From contig OU015567.1 in assembly GCA_907165135.1 (NCBI GenBank), positions 5,337,001 to 5,401,000 on the forward strand: 64,000 bases of DNA. Reading direction: 5' to 3'. This DNA is from Oikopleura dioica. Lineage: Eukaryota; Chordata; Appendicularia; Copelata; Oikopleuridae. The position numbers were made by a program, and so were the translations under genes. Under the pieces are notes generated by a model that was not told the origin of the DNA, did not search any database, and saw only the letters and a list, made by a program, of their open reading frames with translations. Positions 31,897 to 44,535 of this stretch are shown piece by piece; within the stretch, counting starts at the first letter, position 1, and each line of letters begins with the position of its first letter.

Positions 31897-33410
31897 TTAA
31901 GCTGATCCGGGCAAATCGTCAATCGATGAATAGAAATAAGGGCGTCACTTTGTTAATTTTTACAAACAGTCACCGGCCAACATTGTATTTTTATCATGGA
32001 ATTTTCCCCGATGAGCTCAATTGAACTCAATTAATGAACAGTAAGCTCGTTTCACAAGACAAAAACCAGTTCGAAGCCGTTCGCAACCGGTCCGAAACAG
32101 TCATTTCTCACCGATGAAAATTAAATTCACCACCGTGCCTGAGAATCGCTACGAACGCCGATATGAGCATCAGCCGAAGGGTTCCCATGCTTGGAGAAAT
32201 CATCGGTGTAAGCTAAAAATGGGCTGATAGCGATGGTCAATGGGGCCAAATTGAAGCTTGAACACTCATAAAAGACTGGGCTTGGCAACCTGGGTCCAAA
32301 ACCTGAATAAGGGAATGAAAGAGCGAAAAGTCGCGACCCAGCTTTTTATTCTAGCTTTTTAGGCCCTGACTCAGGTTTTGGACAGAGGTTGCCAAGCCAA
32401 AGAATTTTATCTCTGCGGAAATAAAACTTTCAAAAAGCAATTTACCTTGATGGATTCTCTCTTTCTGGGCTTGGTCAGTTGAAAGTCAAGAAGATTGTGC
32501 TTTTGGCAGAAGAGTTGATATTTACAGTAGAATAGGTTTTTTCGGCTTTCTTTAACAGTAGGGAGTTGCCTGAACAATGAAAGATTAGCCAAAAGCGGAA
32601 GAAAAAACGGTGAATGTGCTAAGACGATTATTTTAGCGTTGATTTTCAAGGAAATTTTTAAGGGATTAAAAAAAAAATTAACTCATTTATACACTCATCT
32701 TTAATCCTGAAGCTAAAATATAAGGATTAGCAATTAGGGCAAATTAAGGCTTTGGCAAATAATCACATTGATTTCTGCTGGAATCACGCGCTCGGGGCAA
32801 GTCGGAGCTTGCCCTCAGGCGATGAACCCTGATCGAATCTTATCAAATTACGTGGAGATGGAAAAGGATTAGTCGATTAATTCAATGATAAGATTTCTCG
32901 ACATTTTTAATAAAAATAAAATAATTTGTAAATTTTTTTTTTTAATTTTGATTATCTAAAAAAATTCAATAAAAAATTTTTAATAACTCTCAAAAAATAA
33001 ACTCAAATCAATTCTTTCTCCTGTTAACTGTACCTCTAACTGAAGTCTTCTATATTCGCCATCATCGTTTTTTCTCTTTTTTTTTCTGATTTTTCTGCGC
33101 TTTTCGCTTTCTCGTAATAAATTAAAAAGATTGGCTTTCTGAATTCAAGTCTGAAAAAAGAGAGAGCGCGGCGCGCGAGTTGTTGGCAACGCTTCACTTT
33201 TTTTTTCTCAGAACCTTCTGAATAGGGAGCCGCCTGAGCTGATTGGACAGCGCCCCGATCGCTCTTCTACTTGCGATTATCTTCTAGAATTGCTTGATTT
33301 CTTGAGTGCTGAGTATTTCTCGGAAATAAACTTCGTTGATTTCTTTGTAATTTTAGTGTATTTATTTTAGTTTTTATCAAAGCAGTTTTAGATTTCTAAT
33401 ATCCAAATTT
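31897..33410. other. Intergenic region with one foldback, no supported gene
   Basis: The SLC20 promoter is expected near 31900-32100. The 80-codon minus-strand ORF at 32407-32649 has no splice or family support. A CCTGAGTCAGG-type foldback is at 32278-32398, and 32890-33000 is very AT-rich. Confidence 0.4.
32278..32398. repeat. CCTGAGTCAGG foldback
   Basis: GGCTTGGCAACCTGGGTCC pairs with GGACAGAGGTTGCCAAGCC; inner AAAACCTGAATAAGG pairs imperfectly with CCCTGACTCAGGTTTT. Confidence 0.75.
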
Positions 33411-34722
33411 TTATTGAGAGATAACGAGCCGACAAGAAAAATTTCTTTTTTGAGAACAGCTCACATCATTCCATTCGCCAGGTCTGTCGTCACTATAGGT
33501 AACGTATCGCTCGACACAGCCTTCATTATTCTTCCAATTGTCGGGATTAGGAGAGTGCCAATCGAAAACGGTATTCTCGGAGCCCGTCACTGTTATCCAG
33601 TCATCTGAGCTCGCTTCTTGTCGCTTGATTCCCAGCCATTCGTGCCCTAGACCAAGAGACTTGTAAAAATCATACTCTTTTTGCGTTATGAAAAATGGAA
33701 GATGACCACCGATCTTTTCACATTCGTCAGCTGCAGTTTCGAACGAAACCCGTTCATTTGAGATTCGCTTGAATTGAATTTTCTTCTCGATGCGACAAGA
33801 GAAAGCATGCGAAATACCACAAGGGGCATCATTCCATCTTTGGTTATGCAACAAGTCATGAACACAATTTTCATGGCCACCCTGATTGTTTGGTTCTCCA
33901 GAATTCCAAGCGAAAAAGGTATTTTCCAAGCCAGTCACTGTACTCCAGCCTGTCGAGGAAGTTGAATTACGTATTATTCCTAACCATCTTTCAGTATTCC
34001 GTCGGCTTCCAGCATGATATTGTTTATACTCTTCAGAGTTCAGAAAAAAAGTCAAATCTCCTCCGATCTCCTCACATTTTTTCTGAGCAGTAGCGAAATC
34101 CGTTCTTGATGTACTATACACAAAAAAGACATATTTATACGCTGGAACCGTTATTGCACTGATTGCCGTAGTCGTTGTCGGAGTCGTTGTTGTTGTCGTC
34201 GTAGTCGTACTCGTCGTTGTCGTTGTTGTCGTAGTCGTTGTCGTCGTTGTTGTAGTCCACCAGTCACGAGACGTCGTAGTCGTTGTGGTTGTTGTAGTCG
34301 TAGTTGTTGTCGTCATTGTCATCGTCGTAGTTGTTGTCGTAGTTGTAGTAGTCGTTGTCGACGTAGTCGTTGTCGTCGTCACTGATTATATAAATTATTT
34401 CTGTGCTATTTTATTCTCACCTTTCATGTTTTTGCATCGTTCTAGTTCGCTCTCTAATTTATCGATTATTTCCTCAGATTTCAATTTTGACATCTCATTG
34501 TCAATTTTTAATGATGAAAATCTACTTTCAAGGAGTAGAAAGTCACGGCGAAGCTGTCGATTTTCAAGACGAGCTTAAAATTTATTTTAATCAAGAAGAT
34601 TCGTGAAGTTGTTAATTTACTTGTCCGATATTTTGAGATTACATCATTAGTCCTTTCTTCAGATTTTCTGAAGCTTTCCCTTAGTTGTTCCAGTTCACTT
34701 AAAGAAGAAGAAAGTACGCGTT
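33411..34722 (-). CDS. Secreted or membrane C-type lectin with coiled-coil stalk, poly-Thr linker and two lectin domains (5' end unresolved)
   Basis: Minus-strand exons 34722-34621, 34573-34421 and 34381-33411 join in frame. The first two give a coiled-coil stalk (LSELEQLRESFRKSEER; KLKSEEIIDKLESELER), the third a 75-residue Thr linker broken by SRDWW, then two C-type lectin-like domains. Domain 1 has WLGII, the calcium/mannose-type EPN (GEPNNQGGHENC) and WND; domain 2 has WLGIKRQ, NPDNW and WND. Both have the outer and inner cysteine pairs. EPN plus WND predicts Ca2+-dependent mannose-type sugar binding for domain 1. The first exon and signal sequence or anchor are not found; an ATG at about 34836 does not match phase. 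The stalk suggests oligomers, as in collectins. Confidence 0.8.
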
Positions 34723-34848
34723 CTACGAAATTGTCTCACACGATATATTGGAATCTTCATTGTCCATTTTCGAGCAGGCGCAGCTACCAATGTTGATTCC
34801 GAGTTGATGTCTTTGAAAATAATTTCATCGATCATTTTGATAATAAAT

Positions 34849-35086
34849 TATCATTAAGGACAGCCCCCCCCCCTCCCGTCAGCTTTTTCTTTCAAAAAAT
34901 GGAAACTTATAAAAGCAACAAATTTAGGGCAAACTCGTTAATTTTCGGCGTAAAGTCCAATTTTCAAATGCGATATTAGGGCGAGGGATTCGAGATAGAC
35001 CCCAAAAAATACAGCATCAAAAACGTTTTTTGACCCGTAGAATCCATTTCGAAAAAAGCTGACGGAGGGGGGGGTCCTTAATGATA
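34849..35086. repeat. Foldback with TATCATTAAGGAC ends
   Basis: TATCATTAAGGACAGCCCCC at the left is mirrored by GGGGGGTCCTTAATGATA at the right; CCCGTCAGCTTTTTC pairs with GAAAAAAGCTGACGG. The middle is a C-run and unique sequence. It sits between two minus-strand genes. Confidence 0.8.
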
Positions 35087-35091
35087 GAAGT

Positions 35092-35337
35092 CTAGTACCT
35101 GCAGTTTTTAGTACAATCTAGCGATGAGCAAGTGACAATACAATTTTTAAAGTCAGCTTCGAAATTCTCTCTACATACTCTTCCATATCTTTGGATCGAT
35201 TTATTTGCTTCACAAAAATTTCTGCAAGAAAAATTTTGACTGCAAATTGGGACTCTTTCAGATGCAACGAAACTCAAAAAATTGTAAAGAAACAGTAGAA
35301 AGAACATGATCTGTTCTGAGAAGATGCTGAACCTCAA
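35092..35337 (-). CDS. Small secreted eight-cysteine protein (81 aa)
   Basis: Single ORF with a hydrophobic signal sequence (MFFLLFLYNFLSFVAS after a short lead) and a mature region of about 53 residues with eight cysteines (CSQNFSCRNFCEANKSI, VCRENF, NCIVTCSSLDCTKNCRY). The pattern suggests four disulfides, but I do not recognise the fold; defensin-, ShK- or antistasin-like spacings do not fit well. The C-terminus sits close to a possible GTACT donor, so a further exon cannot be excluded. Confidence 0.55.
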   Translation of the reverse strand: MRFSIFSEQIMFFLLFLYNFLSFVASERVPICSQNFSCRNFCEANKSIQRYGRVCRENFEADFKNCIVTCSSLDCTKNCRY

Positions 35338-35382
35338 CCCCTTTTTATACTTGTTTTTTAACTTGTTTGCTCGATTATTGAT

Positions 35383-35569
35383 ATGATTAAGGTAAGAAGC
35401 TGACCCTTGTGGTTTCTTTATTGATCAGTTCGATGGTCAAGGTTTCGGTCAAGGAATTATTTCAGGTCCAAAAGAAAACAGTAGCGAGGAGCGTGAATAT
35501 TTGCTTCTCAACCACTTCTTTATGTCAATTATTGCTGCGGTGCCACTTTCTCTATCGAGAGCTTACTAA
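35383..35569 (+). CDS. Very small protein with hydrophobic C-terminus (49 aa)
   Basis: Exon 1 (35383-35391, Met-Ile-Lys) and exon 2 (35429-35569) flank a 37-nt GTAAGA/ATCAG intron and join in phase 0. The product MIKFDGQGFGQGIISGPKE ends with a hydrophobic run (HFFMSIIAAVPLSLSRAY). It lies 116 bp before CFAP47 on the same strand. It is either a tail-anchored micro-protein or a short single-pass subunit. The family is not recognised. The longer 79-codon ORF in another frame here has no splice logic and was not preferred. Confidence 0.5.
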
Positions 35570-35685
35570 CTCTGTCGCCCTGGCAACCGGTCCTGTCATA
35601 ATGGGTCCAAGCAATCCAACTTTTCTGAACTTCAAATCTTCTGATTGATAATTAAATTCCTCATCCTTTTCATGGCCCTTCCATC

Positions 35686-38600
35686 ATGACGAAGTACAGA
35701 GATAAAATCGCACTCTACCCAGCAGAAATTGACTTTGGCCTGATCAAAGAAAATGAAATTGAAAGAGAATCTATCAATTTGGCAATACAGAATGTTTCCA
35801 AATCGTCAATCAGAGTGTCCATCCTTTTTCCAGAGATGCAATGGCTGAAGATCGAGCAAAAGTGGATGATAAATGAGCCCGTTCCGCCAGGACTTGAAGT
35901 TCAAGCAGTGATAAGGTACGATTTTTTTGTTCAAAAAATAGTTTTCTTACAAAAAAAAAACATTCAGCATCGACCGAAATTGCTTCGATTTCGCATCCTT
36001 CCCCTTCCCCCTTGGAGAAATCCGAATCAAAGTCGACGATGCCATCATCCCCTTCCCCCTCCTTGCCAAAAACTCATGCCCCCAACTTGTTGTCGATCAA
36101 ACAATCTCCTTCGGGAATGTCTCCGACTCGAATAACATCATCAAAAAGAAGCTGAAAATCAAGAACAAAGGCGATGAGCGCGGATTCTTTCAAATCCAAA
36201 AGCGTGAAAACGAAGTCGTTAAATTTTCAAGCTATTCTGGATATGTCGATCCCAAAGAAGAAGTTTTTGTCACTGCAAAAATGATCGCAGATTGCCGAAA
36301 AGAAATCAACGAAGAAATTCAAATCTTCCTCGGAGACCGGGAAGAATCAATCAAGATCAAGGCGCAAGTAATTTCAAGAAAACTCAAGCTCAGCAGCGAA
36401 ATTCTTCAACTCGGTGATTTCATCGCTTCCGCCGAGGGCCGCGGCTCCGTTTTTCTCGAAAATCCGACTCCTGATTCTGTCCAGTGGGTTTCCAGAATCC
36501 CTTTGGACGCGGACGGTGTTGAGTTCGGCCCTTTTGAATCCCCAACTGAAATCATCCAGCTCAACCCTTCAAGCGGAACTCTAGCGCCCGGAGAAAAGTG
36601 CTTGATTTCGATAAAACTGGAATCAAGAAAGAAACTCGAGAAATTCACCGAACTCATCTTGAACGTCGTCTTTGGGGTTGTCGGCAAAGCTTTTTCAGAA
36701 AATTCAACTGTTGGTTTATTCGTCACTGCGAATCTTTTTCCCTTGAAATTGAAAATTTCCTCTTTGGCGAAAAATGTCAAACAATCGTCGAAAATCACCA
36801 AGATCTATTTCGGCGAAGCGGTTCTCGGAACGACTCCTATTGTCATCCTCGACTTCGAAAATCTCTCAGGAATTGAAATAAATCTTCAAGCGAGTAAAAT
36901 TGCCCATTTCAAGATAGCGCCGAAAAATTTACTTATCGGCCCGAATGAGACAAAAAAAGTAACGTTTATTATGGACCCAAGTCAAATTGGAAACATCAGT
37001 AGTCGGTTTGACTTCAATGTCGTTGTTGGGAAGGGGTCTAAAATTGTGGAGAAAGCGAAATTTCTGCTCGAAGGACATGTCAAGCCGAGAAAAGCGAACA
37101 TGAAAAAGATCGAGGAGCGTCTCGAAAGCGTCCGACAATCGTACATCCCTCCACTGAACGAGTTCGAGCCAAAGTACAAAATGACTCCAGCAGAAAAGAA
37201 GCAGCGAGACTCTCACGTGGCCAAGTACAACGCTGAAATTTCCAAAACCGCAACCGCTCTTCGTAACAAACGATCAAAGCAAGAAACTCGCGAGCGATTC
37301 GAAAGAAGAAACAACCCAGTGGAAATTGGTTTGAGCCCAATTGAATCGACCATGATCGATTTTACTCCCGAAGAGTCCCCTGGCTTTGCTTTGAGAAAAA
37401 GGGATGATCCCCAAATGACACTTGGCAAGTACAAAATCTCAAGCGGAAAGGAAAAATGGAAGAAATTATCGGCAAATGACTCGGAAATGATCAAAATCGG
37501 CAACTTGACGAAAGATAACGTCCTAGACTTTGGAGAAGTTCTCCACGGATCCGAAGGAACTGCGATTTTACCAGTTGAGAATCGATTGCTTGAAGATGTT
37601 GTGATGGAGATTTCGACGACTTCGGAGAAAGTGACCTTCTATACGCCGAGTTCTTTCATCATTCCCGGAAGAACATTGATCGAAATCGCTGTTTCTTACA
37701 GCGCATCTGACATTGGCCCGATTGGTAGCTCCTTGCAGTACTCCCTGAATAAGGGTCTCTCATCATTCGTCCTTCTTTCCGGAAAAGTGTCACCACCGCG
37801 ACTCGAAATTCCGGAAGACTCGATCTCCCTTCGCTTCAATCCGAATCAATCAGACACGAGCGAAATGACATCCTCCATCGAAATCCGCAATCCACTCAAT
37901 ATGCCTCTCGAATTTCTCTGGCAGCCGGTCATTCCGGAAGATTCAGCTGGATTTGGCTTCTCTATGCGGCCTGCTTCTGGAATGATTCTCGCTCGATCAA
38001 GCTTGAAGTGCGAAGTGAACTACTATCCGTCTTTTCTAGCGCCGCATAACGGGGCGTTCAAGCTCAAAATTGAAGGAAACAGTTATATGGTAAAGTGCAA
38101 CGCGATCATTCCAAGAGCAGAAGTTTTGTTCACCGACAGAAAGGTAAATTTCGGCCCAATTCCTCTCAATTCAAAAAGCACTCGCCGCGTGTACCTCAAA
38201 AACGTCCTCTCAAATCCGGCCATTTTCCGATTTGATCAACCAAGAGGAGTCCCAATTTCTATTTCACCAATTGAAGGGATCATTCCTGTCGGAGGAATTC
38301 TCCCTGTCGATCTTGAACTCTACCCAACAACGATGAAAAAGCTCGAATTCTCGGTCATCGCTCAGGTTAAAAATGGAGAAGATGCAGTTCTCCGGGTCGC
38401 AGCGCATGTTCAAGAGCCAAAAATCGTTCTCTCGGTGGAGAAATTCATCTACCACGGAGTCCCAGTCGGATGTTATAAAAAAATTCCATTCGAAATCTCC
38501 AACCCAACGAAAGCGCCCGTCTCCCTCAAATTCAATCTGAAAAATCTGCCCTTTTCAGTCGAACATTCCGGAGAAAGAATTTCAAAGAGAAGACTAGAAG

Positions 38601-41600
38601 CTGGGGAGGAAATACGCCTAGATCTCGTCTACCGACCAGCTCAAGTCGAGCAGAAAACGCTTCCATTTTCTATTCTTGCCAACACCATCGATCTCGGATC
38701 GAACAATTTCGAAATCACTGCAACAGCTAAGCGAAAGCCCGTTTTTGTCAAAACAACCGACTCTACCTTCAAGGTCAAAAACATCAGCGATGCAAGCATC
38801 TGCATCAAATACAACGACGACACAAACTTGTTGAAACCAGATGAAGTCTTCGAAACCGAGCTTTTTGAAGAGAAAGAATTTCAAATTTTGGACATGAATG
38901 GCCACAGTTTCCATCATCCCATCCCAGAAACTTGCTCCCAGCCCGCGCCGGGGCTAGAATTTGAGCCAAAAGAGATCGTTTTCGAAGCAGCTCCACTAAA
39001 TACTGAGCTTCAGGGAGTTCTGAAGATCAAAAATACATTTTCAGAAGACTCGTCTATTGCAATGCGAGAACAAGTCTTGGAAGAGTTTGAGCGATTGGAC
39101 ATCTCTTTCAGCGAAAATTCCTCTATGTCTTCAGACATGATTATTATGAAGATTTCATATTTGACCATGGTGCCTTTCGCTGGAGTGAAAACGCTAGAAT
39201 TTTTCGAAGAAACGACGGGAGAGACATTCCCCGTCAACATCTACATCTGCTGCGACAATTCCTTAACAACATGTTATCAGTATGTTGCGGAGAGACTGAC
39301 GAGCCATCATATTGTCGAGCAATCAGAAGGCGGCGGCCGAGCAAGCCTCAACTTTCAAGAATCCGACGAAGGCAACCAGTCGCAATCAAGGAAGACCAAT
39401 TCAGTTGTTCGAGCGCGGACGAAATCAACCAGCATTTCTGTCTCAACTGAAATCATGTCATTTGGCTCCAGCTCCTCGCCTCACAGCTCATCCTTTCCAG
39501 TCACGCTTCAGAGCCGTGAGCAGGTTCCGGGGAGAGCTACGTCCTCGATTGACGCATTTTCGAGTCTTGAAAGCGATCTTGTCTCTTCACTTGAAAAATG
39601 GTTCGGCACTTTTGGCTGGTCTTCTGGTCCTTTTCCCATTTCCATCCCAACAACGATTCGATCCTTGACTTCAAGAGCGGTCGGAAAAACAAAGGGGACG
39701 GGGAGAATCCTCGCTGGGACAAGATCGCAAATGGTCACTGTTTATGACATGATCGTCAACTTATCCGGTAGGACTATCACTGGCTTCCCCGCCGGCCAGC
39801 TCCTCCCTGAAAACAAGGAAGAAAAACGCGCTCAGCTTCTCTGGCAATACGGAGTCATCCTCGAAGTCATCAAAGCCCAGGGCGGCATGGTCGCGCACAT
39901 CAACGCCGAAGACCTTCTCGAAGAAAATGAATCATTAGCTGAATCAAAAAGACTCGACTTTGAAAAACGCTCGCAAAACGCATGGACCAACTTTTTGCTC
40001 CAAGTATTCCGGGTTTTCTCACTCGCAAAGGTTGAAAAATATCTCCCTGGAATCGATGCCAGTCATATTGAATCAAACATTTACGACGGATCGGAAAAGA
40101 TAATTCTCGCTTGGCTAAATGAGGTCTTTGAGCAAGTTCGAGGGCCAGTTTTTGGCGTTGAAAGAAGAACGATTATTAATTTTGACAATGATTTACGAGA
40201 TGGACTTGTTCTTGGATCCCTCGTGGCATTTTACTGTCCGTATTTTATCGAAGACTTGAAGAAGATGTTTGTTTCTTGCACGATGGCGGAGCAATGTCTT
40301 CACAACGCACTGATCCTCCTCGAGATTTTCAAAAAGATCAGAATCGAAATGGTTCCCCTGGCGACACAGATAACGGACCCGAATCCGATTACAATGCTGA
40401 TGTTGCTCGTCAACGTCGCCGAAGTTCTTCCAGCAATGAAACCGATCGACATCGCTTATCTGAATGGAAAGCTCTCGCAAGAATGCAAAAAGACGTTCAC
40501 CATCAAAAATCGATTCAAAAAAGCTGTTCAGTACGAAGCGTTTATCATTTCAAATAACGAGCAATCATTTTCAACGAGCAACGAAAAATTCAGCATTCCG
40601 CCGAAATCCTCTTTTTCACTTGTCGTCAATTTCAAAAGCTCCTTTTTCCTGAAAACAGAAGCGATTCTGGTCGTCAAAAGTCTCCCAACACCAGCTTTTC
40701 CCGTTCAAGCTGAAACGCTTGTTTTTACTCTCAAAGGGAATATTTCCGAGTTTTCGCCGAGAGAATTTGTCAGAGAGGCGGTAAAATGCCCGGTTTATGA
40801 AGAAAAACAAATTGAAATCGAAATAAATTGCCCGTTGAAATTCGAAGGTCAGAGGGAATTCACAGTGAGTTCTTTGGAAACTCATCGGGTTGGCAAGTCA
40901 TCTTATCATCTGGACGAACTTTTGGAAGAAATGGAAAACAATGTCTTTCCGCGAGAATTTTATGCTTCAGATGAAACGTTGCAACTCGACTGCGAAAAAA
41001 GCGTCTTCAAGCTTTTCTACAACCCGATCGGTCAGATACAGAAAAGCGGAATTTTCATCTTTTCAAACGAAGAAATCGGTCAGTTCGCCATCAAAATCAA
41101 CGGCTCTCCCCTTCCGCCCAAACCATCTCCAATCCTCCGCGGCCAAGAAAAATGCTTCACTGTCTCTGGCGATCAGATTTTCTGGAAAACAAGCGTCACG
41201 GGATCAAAAGAAGCCGTGCTGAAAATCTATGGAGAAAACGTCGCTTTTCAAAATGCACTTCAGCGGGTCGTGAAGCTTTCCTTGCCGAAAAGAGAAAAGG
41301 AGATCAGGGAAAAGACGTTTTCACTGAACACCAGGGCGCTGCAGGAAAAAGTAGTTTCCCCGGATTTTTACAAGAAAATTCGAAAGTTCGAAGTCTTCTC
41401 TACTTCCGAGCATTTTCGGCTTCCGAAAACCATTGAGATCGACACTTCTACTCCGCAAGTAGAAATTCCCATCCAACTCCTGACCGACCAACAGGGCCGA
41501 TACCCTGGCCTCATTTTCTTCCAAGGAACCGAGGACTCCCTTCTCGATACTAGAATCATTCAACTCGAAGCAATAATAACTGCCGAGTGCGAGTCGAAAA

Positions 41601-44535
41601 ACCTCATCCTCGAAGCGCCGGCACGAGAACAAGTCGATCAACTGATTCCGATTCAAAACATGACCCCTCATGTCTGGCAAATGACAGCGACTCTTCGAAT
41701 CCAAGAAAACTCCGCGGCGGGTTTCGCTCAAGAACGCGACCCATTTTCCGGGCCGGAGTTTTTCACCGTCCAGCCGGGTGAAACTTACAACTACCGACTT
41801 CTCTTTTCCCCGATGTTCAAGAAAACTTACAAAGCGGATCTCAACTTGGTCAACAAAACCGACGGCAGCGCCGCTTCTTTCCACATTACCGGTGTCGGAA
41901 AGAACCCGAAAGTCTCGCAAAAATTAACCTTTCACAGTGTCAAATGCGATTCGCCACGAAAAGCGTCGATAATCGTCCCAAACCTGGGTCGACGAAAAAT
42001 GCAGTTTCAACTTCACACGACCCTTGGATCTATTATTGCTGGTCCCTTGTCAATTACAGTCGAGAAGAATTCTAGCGCTGAGTATATCTTCGAAATCATT
42101 CCTCCTGAGATTGATCGTTACAGAGGCCTCCTGGTTTTCGCCGGTCAGGAGTTGTACAAGACGAATAATCCAGACTACGACTCGGATCACGAAGACGATT
42201 TCAACGGAGAAAACGGCGATGAGCTCGTGGAAATGCCCTACGGCGAAGAATTCCTCCTTCTCTATGAGCTTGACATTTCCTCTGTCCGAAGCGATCCGGC
42301 AAAACGGCTGAAATTTTCTGGCTCTTGCGGCGAATGGCTTTCAAAAACAATCGAGCTCAACAATCCAACAGAGCGAGATTTTATCTTTAAAATAAAATCA
42401 AGCAACTTGGAAATTCTCAAAGTCGAAGAAGCAGTCAAAATACCACCGCATTCAAAAAAGCCCTTAGAAATTCTGTTCATGCCCGAAAATGCTTCTGATC
42501 CGACTCCAGCTGATTTGACTTTTGAGAGCGATCTGACAGGGAAATTCTGGTATCAGATTGAGTTTTACTTGGAAGACCCGCTGCCGAAATTGGTGAAGGC
42601 GAAAGATGTACCGTTTGGAAAGTGGGAGAGTTTGACAGTTCAAGGCATGGTTTTTAAATAACACAAATAAAAGCCCATAAATTATGGGCCATAATATAAG
42701 TTTTCGTGTTTTGAGTATAACCAGCATCAACGGGAGAATAAATTTAGCAGGAAGTTTACTTTGAAAAAATGCAATCTCATGAATGCGAAAACTGGCAATT
42801 CCATCAAAGTAATGAAAAATACAATCGAAACCATAACAGTGACAAACACATCAATAAAAGAAACAACCTTCACCTTTTCAACCTCCTCCCCTGATCTGTT
42901 TCTCGACCCAAATCATCTTCCTGCCGAGAAATTCACAGCGAAAGAAACAAAGGACATTCATCTCTTTTTCATCCCCCACCAGCTTGGCAAGTCCATCTCG
43001 ACCTTCATCGCCTCCAGCCCTGATTGCGGAAAAACCATTGTCGACGTTGAAGGAGAAGCAGTTCCGCCAAAACAATATGAGCCGACGAAAATCTTCGCAA
43101 AGGCGAATTCTCCGAATGGAAAAACTGTCGTCATTCCCTTCAGAAATCCAAGCGATAAGAGCATTTTATGTTCAGTCGATCTAAAGATGTCAAAAGGTCA
43201 AGAGCAGCATTCAGACGCATTTCAAGTTCTTCTAAAAAAGCGGGTACCAATTGCGCTCGCGAAAGGAGAAGTCTTGGAAATTCCGGTGTCTTTTATTTCG
43301 GAAGGAGAGTTGGAGTCTGTCGTTGCTTTTGTTACTGTGACTGCCCGGCCAAAAGACAACAGGTTAAAATTCAATTGTTCTCTGAAGAACCATAAGTTCG
43401 ATTTCAATAAAGAAAATTTATATTTTATTGAATTTGAAAATTAATATTTAAATATACGGCGTAATTGGATATTTAAAATAACTACTTTCAGTCCTTGGCT
43501 ACAAATTAACCCAGAAAAAGACCTCCCAGAAGGATACACAGTCGATTCAGCTGGCAACGTCACTACCATTACCTTCACCTACCCTCTCCACGGTTCAACC
43601 CTTTTCAAAGTCCCGGAAGAAAAACAACTCCTAATCGAATGCAACGCCCGTTCAAGATTCGAGCGAAAGATCGAGCTTTCTCTGAACGGCGCTGCACCAA
43701 ATATTCTTCCGACAGTTCCGCTCAGAACGAAATCGGCGCAAAATGCATCTGGATACAGCTTCGACCTTTTGTTTACTGAAGAATCGGTGTTTGCAAAGGC
43801 GATTTCGATAAGTCTTGTCGGGCAGAAAATTGACCAAGAAAGTGGGGAAGTGAAATTGGTCTTTTGCTTGACTTTTATGCCGATGATTGGAGGCGTTAAT
43901 GAAAAAGCGGTTCTTTCCATTTCTTCTGCTATTGGCGCTACATGGGTAGGCAGAAATGAGAATGTACCCCTTTCATTATTTATTCTAGCGCTTTCCATTG
44001 GAACTTCGCGTGACAGAGCCACCAGCTGACGATGAAATCTGCATTCCCGGTTGCAAAATTGGCTCTAGCTCTGTTGTCCGGTTTCGTTTATTTGGAGAAA
44101 ACATCGCTTTCAATGCAAAATTATTAGAAAATGCGAAGGAAGAAGATTCTTTATTTGAAATCTCTCCTGAAGAAGGAGTTTTAACACCAGATGGTTTGGA
44201 GTTTTCAATCACTTATACACCGAAGGTTTTTGGGGAAAAGGCGAGCTCAAGACTTCTTGTTTCTACTTCTGATAAAACGGTAGGCAAATGCCCGTTGATA
44301 GGAAAAAACAACGTTTGTAGCTGACGTATGATATCACAACTGTGCCAGCTGCACCAAGAAGAAATCAAATGACCAGCTCGGCTTATGGCAAAATCTATGC
44401 TCGGCCGAAGAAAGAGCCCAAGAATTATGTTTTGCAGAATAAAATGGTAAGAGATCATTCACTCTTCATATCTTATTACTTTTCTAGATGACGAGAAAGA
44501 AGGCAAACCTCCTTAAACTCGAGTCATTGAACTGA
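35686..44535 (+). CDS. CFAP47: CFAP47-like ciliary protein with ASH-type repeats and a calponin-homology domain
   Basis: Exons 35686-35915, 35968-42649, 42725-43362, 43492-43945, 43989-44279, 44321-44446 and 44488-44535 give 2822 residues, sum divisible by three (human CFAP47 is about 3190). The protein is a chain of beta-sandwich ASH/MSP-type repeats (for example FGPIPLNSKSTRRVYLKN and LDFGEVLHGSEGTAILPVEN). Near residues 1415-1570 it has a calponin-homology-like segment (SEKIILAWLNEVFEQV; INFDNDLRDGLVLGSLV), the hallmark separating CFAP47 from HYDIN. CFAP47 is an axonemal central-apparatus-associated protein needed for flagellar function. The in-frame stop at 42659 lies inside a 75-nt intron (42650-42724) chosen because donor ATG|GTTTTT and acceptor AACCAG restore phase 0. 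One exon of 6682 nt is exceptional here. The C-terminus ends KPKNYV-type, like ASH-chain proteins. Confidence 0.88.

Noticed and set aside
34285-34578. Plus-strand ORF beginning with a long poly-Val run
   Set aside because: It is the antisense of the poly-Thr linker of the C-type lectin; ACN codons read in reverse give Val.
41321-41920. 199-codon minus-strand ORF
   Set aside because: Lies wholly inside the CFAP47 coding exon and has no family features.
42659-42661. TAA as the end of CFAP47
   Set aside because: A phase-0 intron spans it, and the downstream exons continue the ASH-repeat protein with all phases agreeing.
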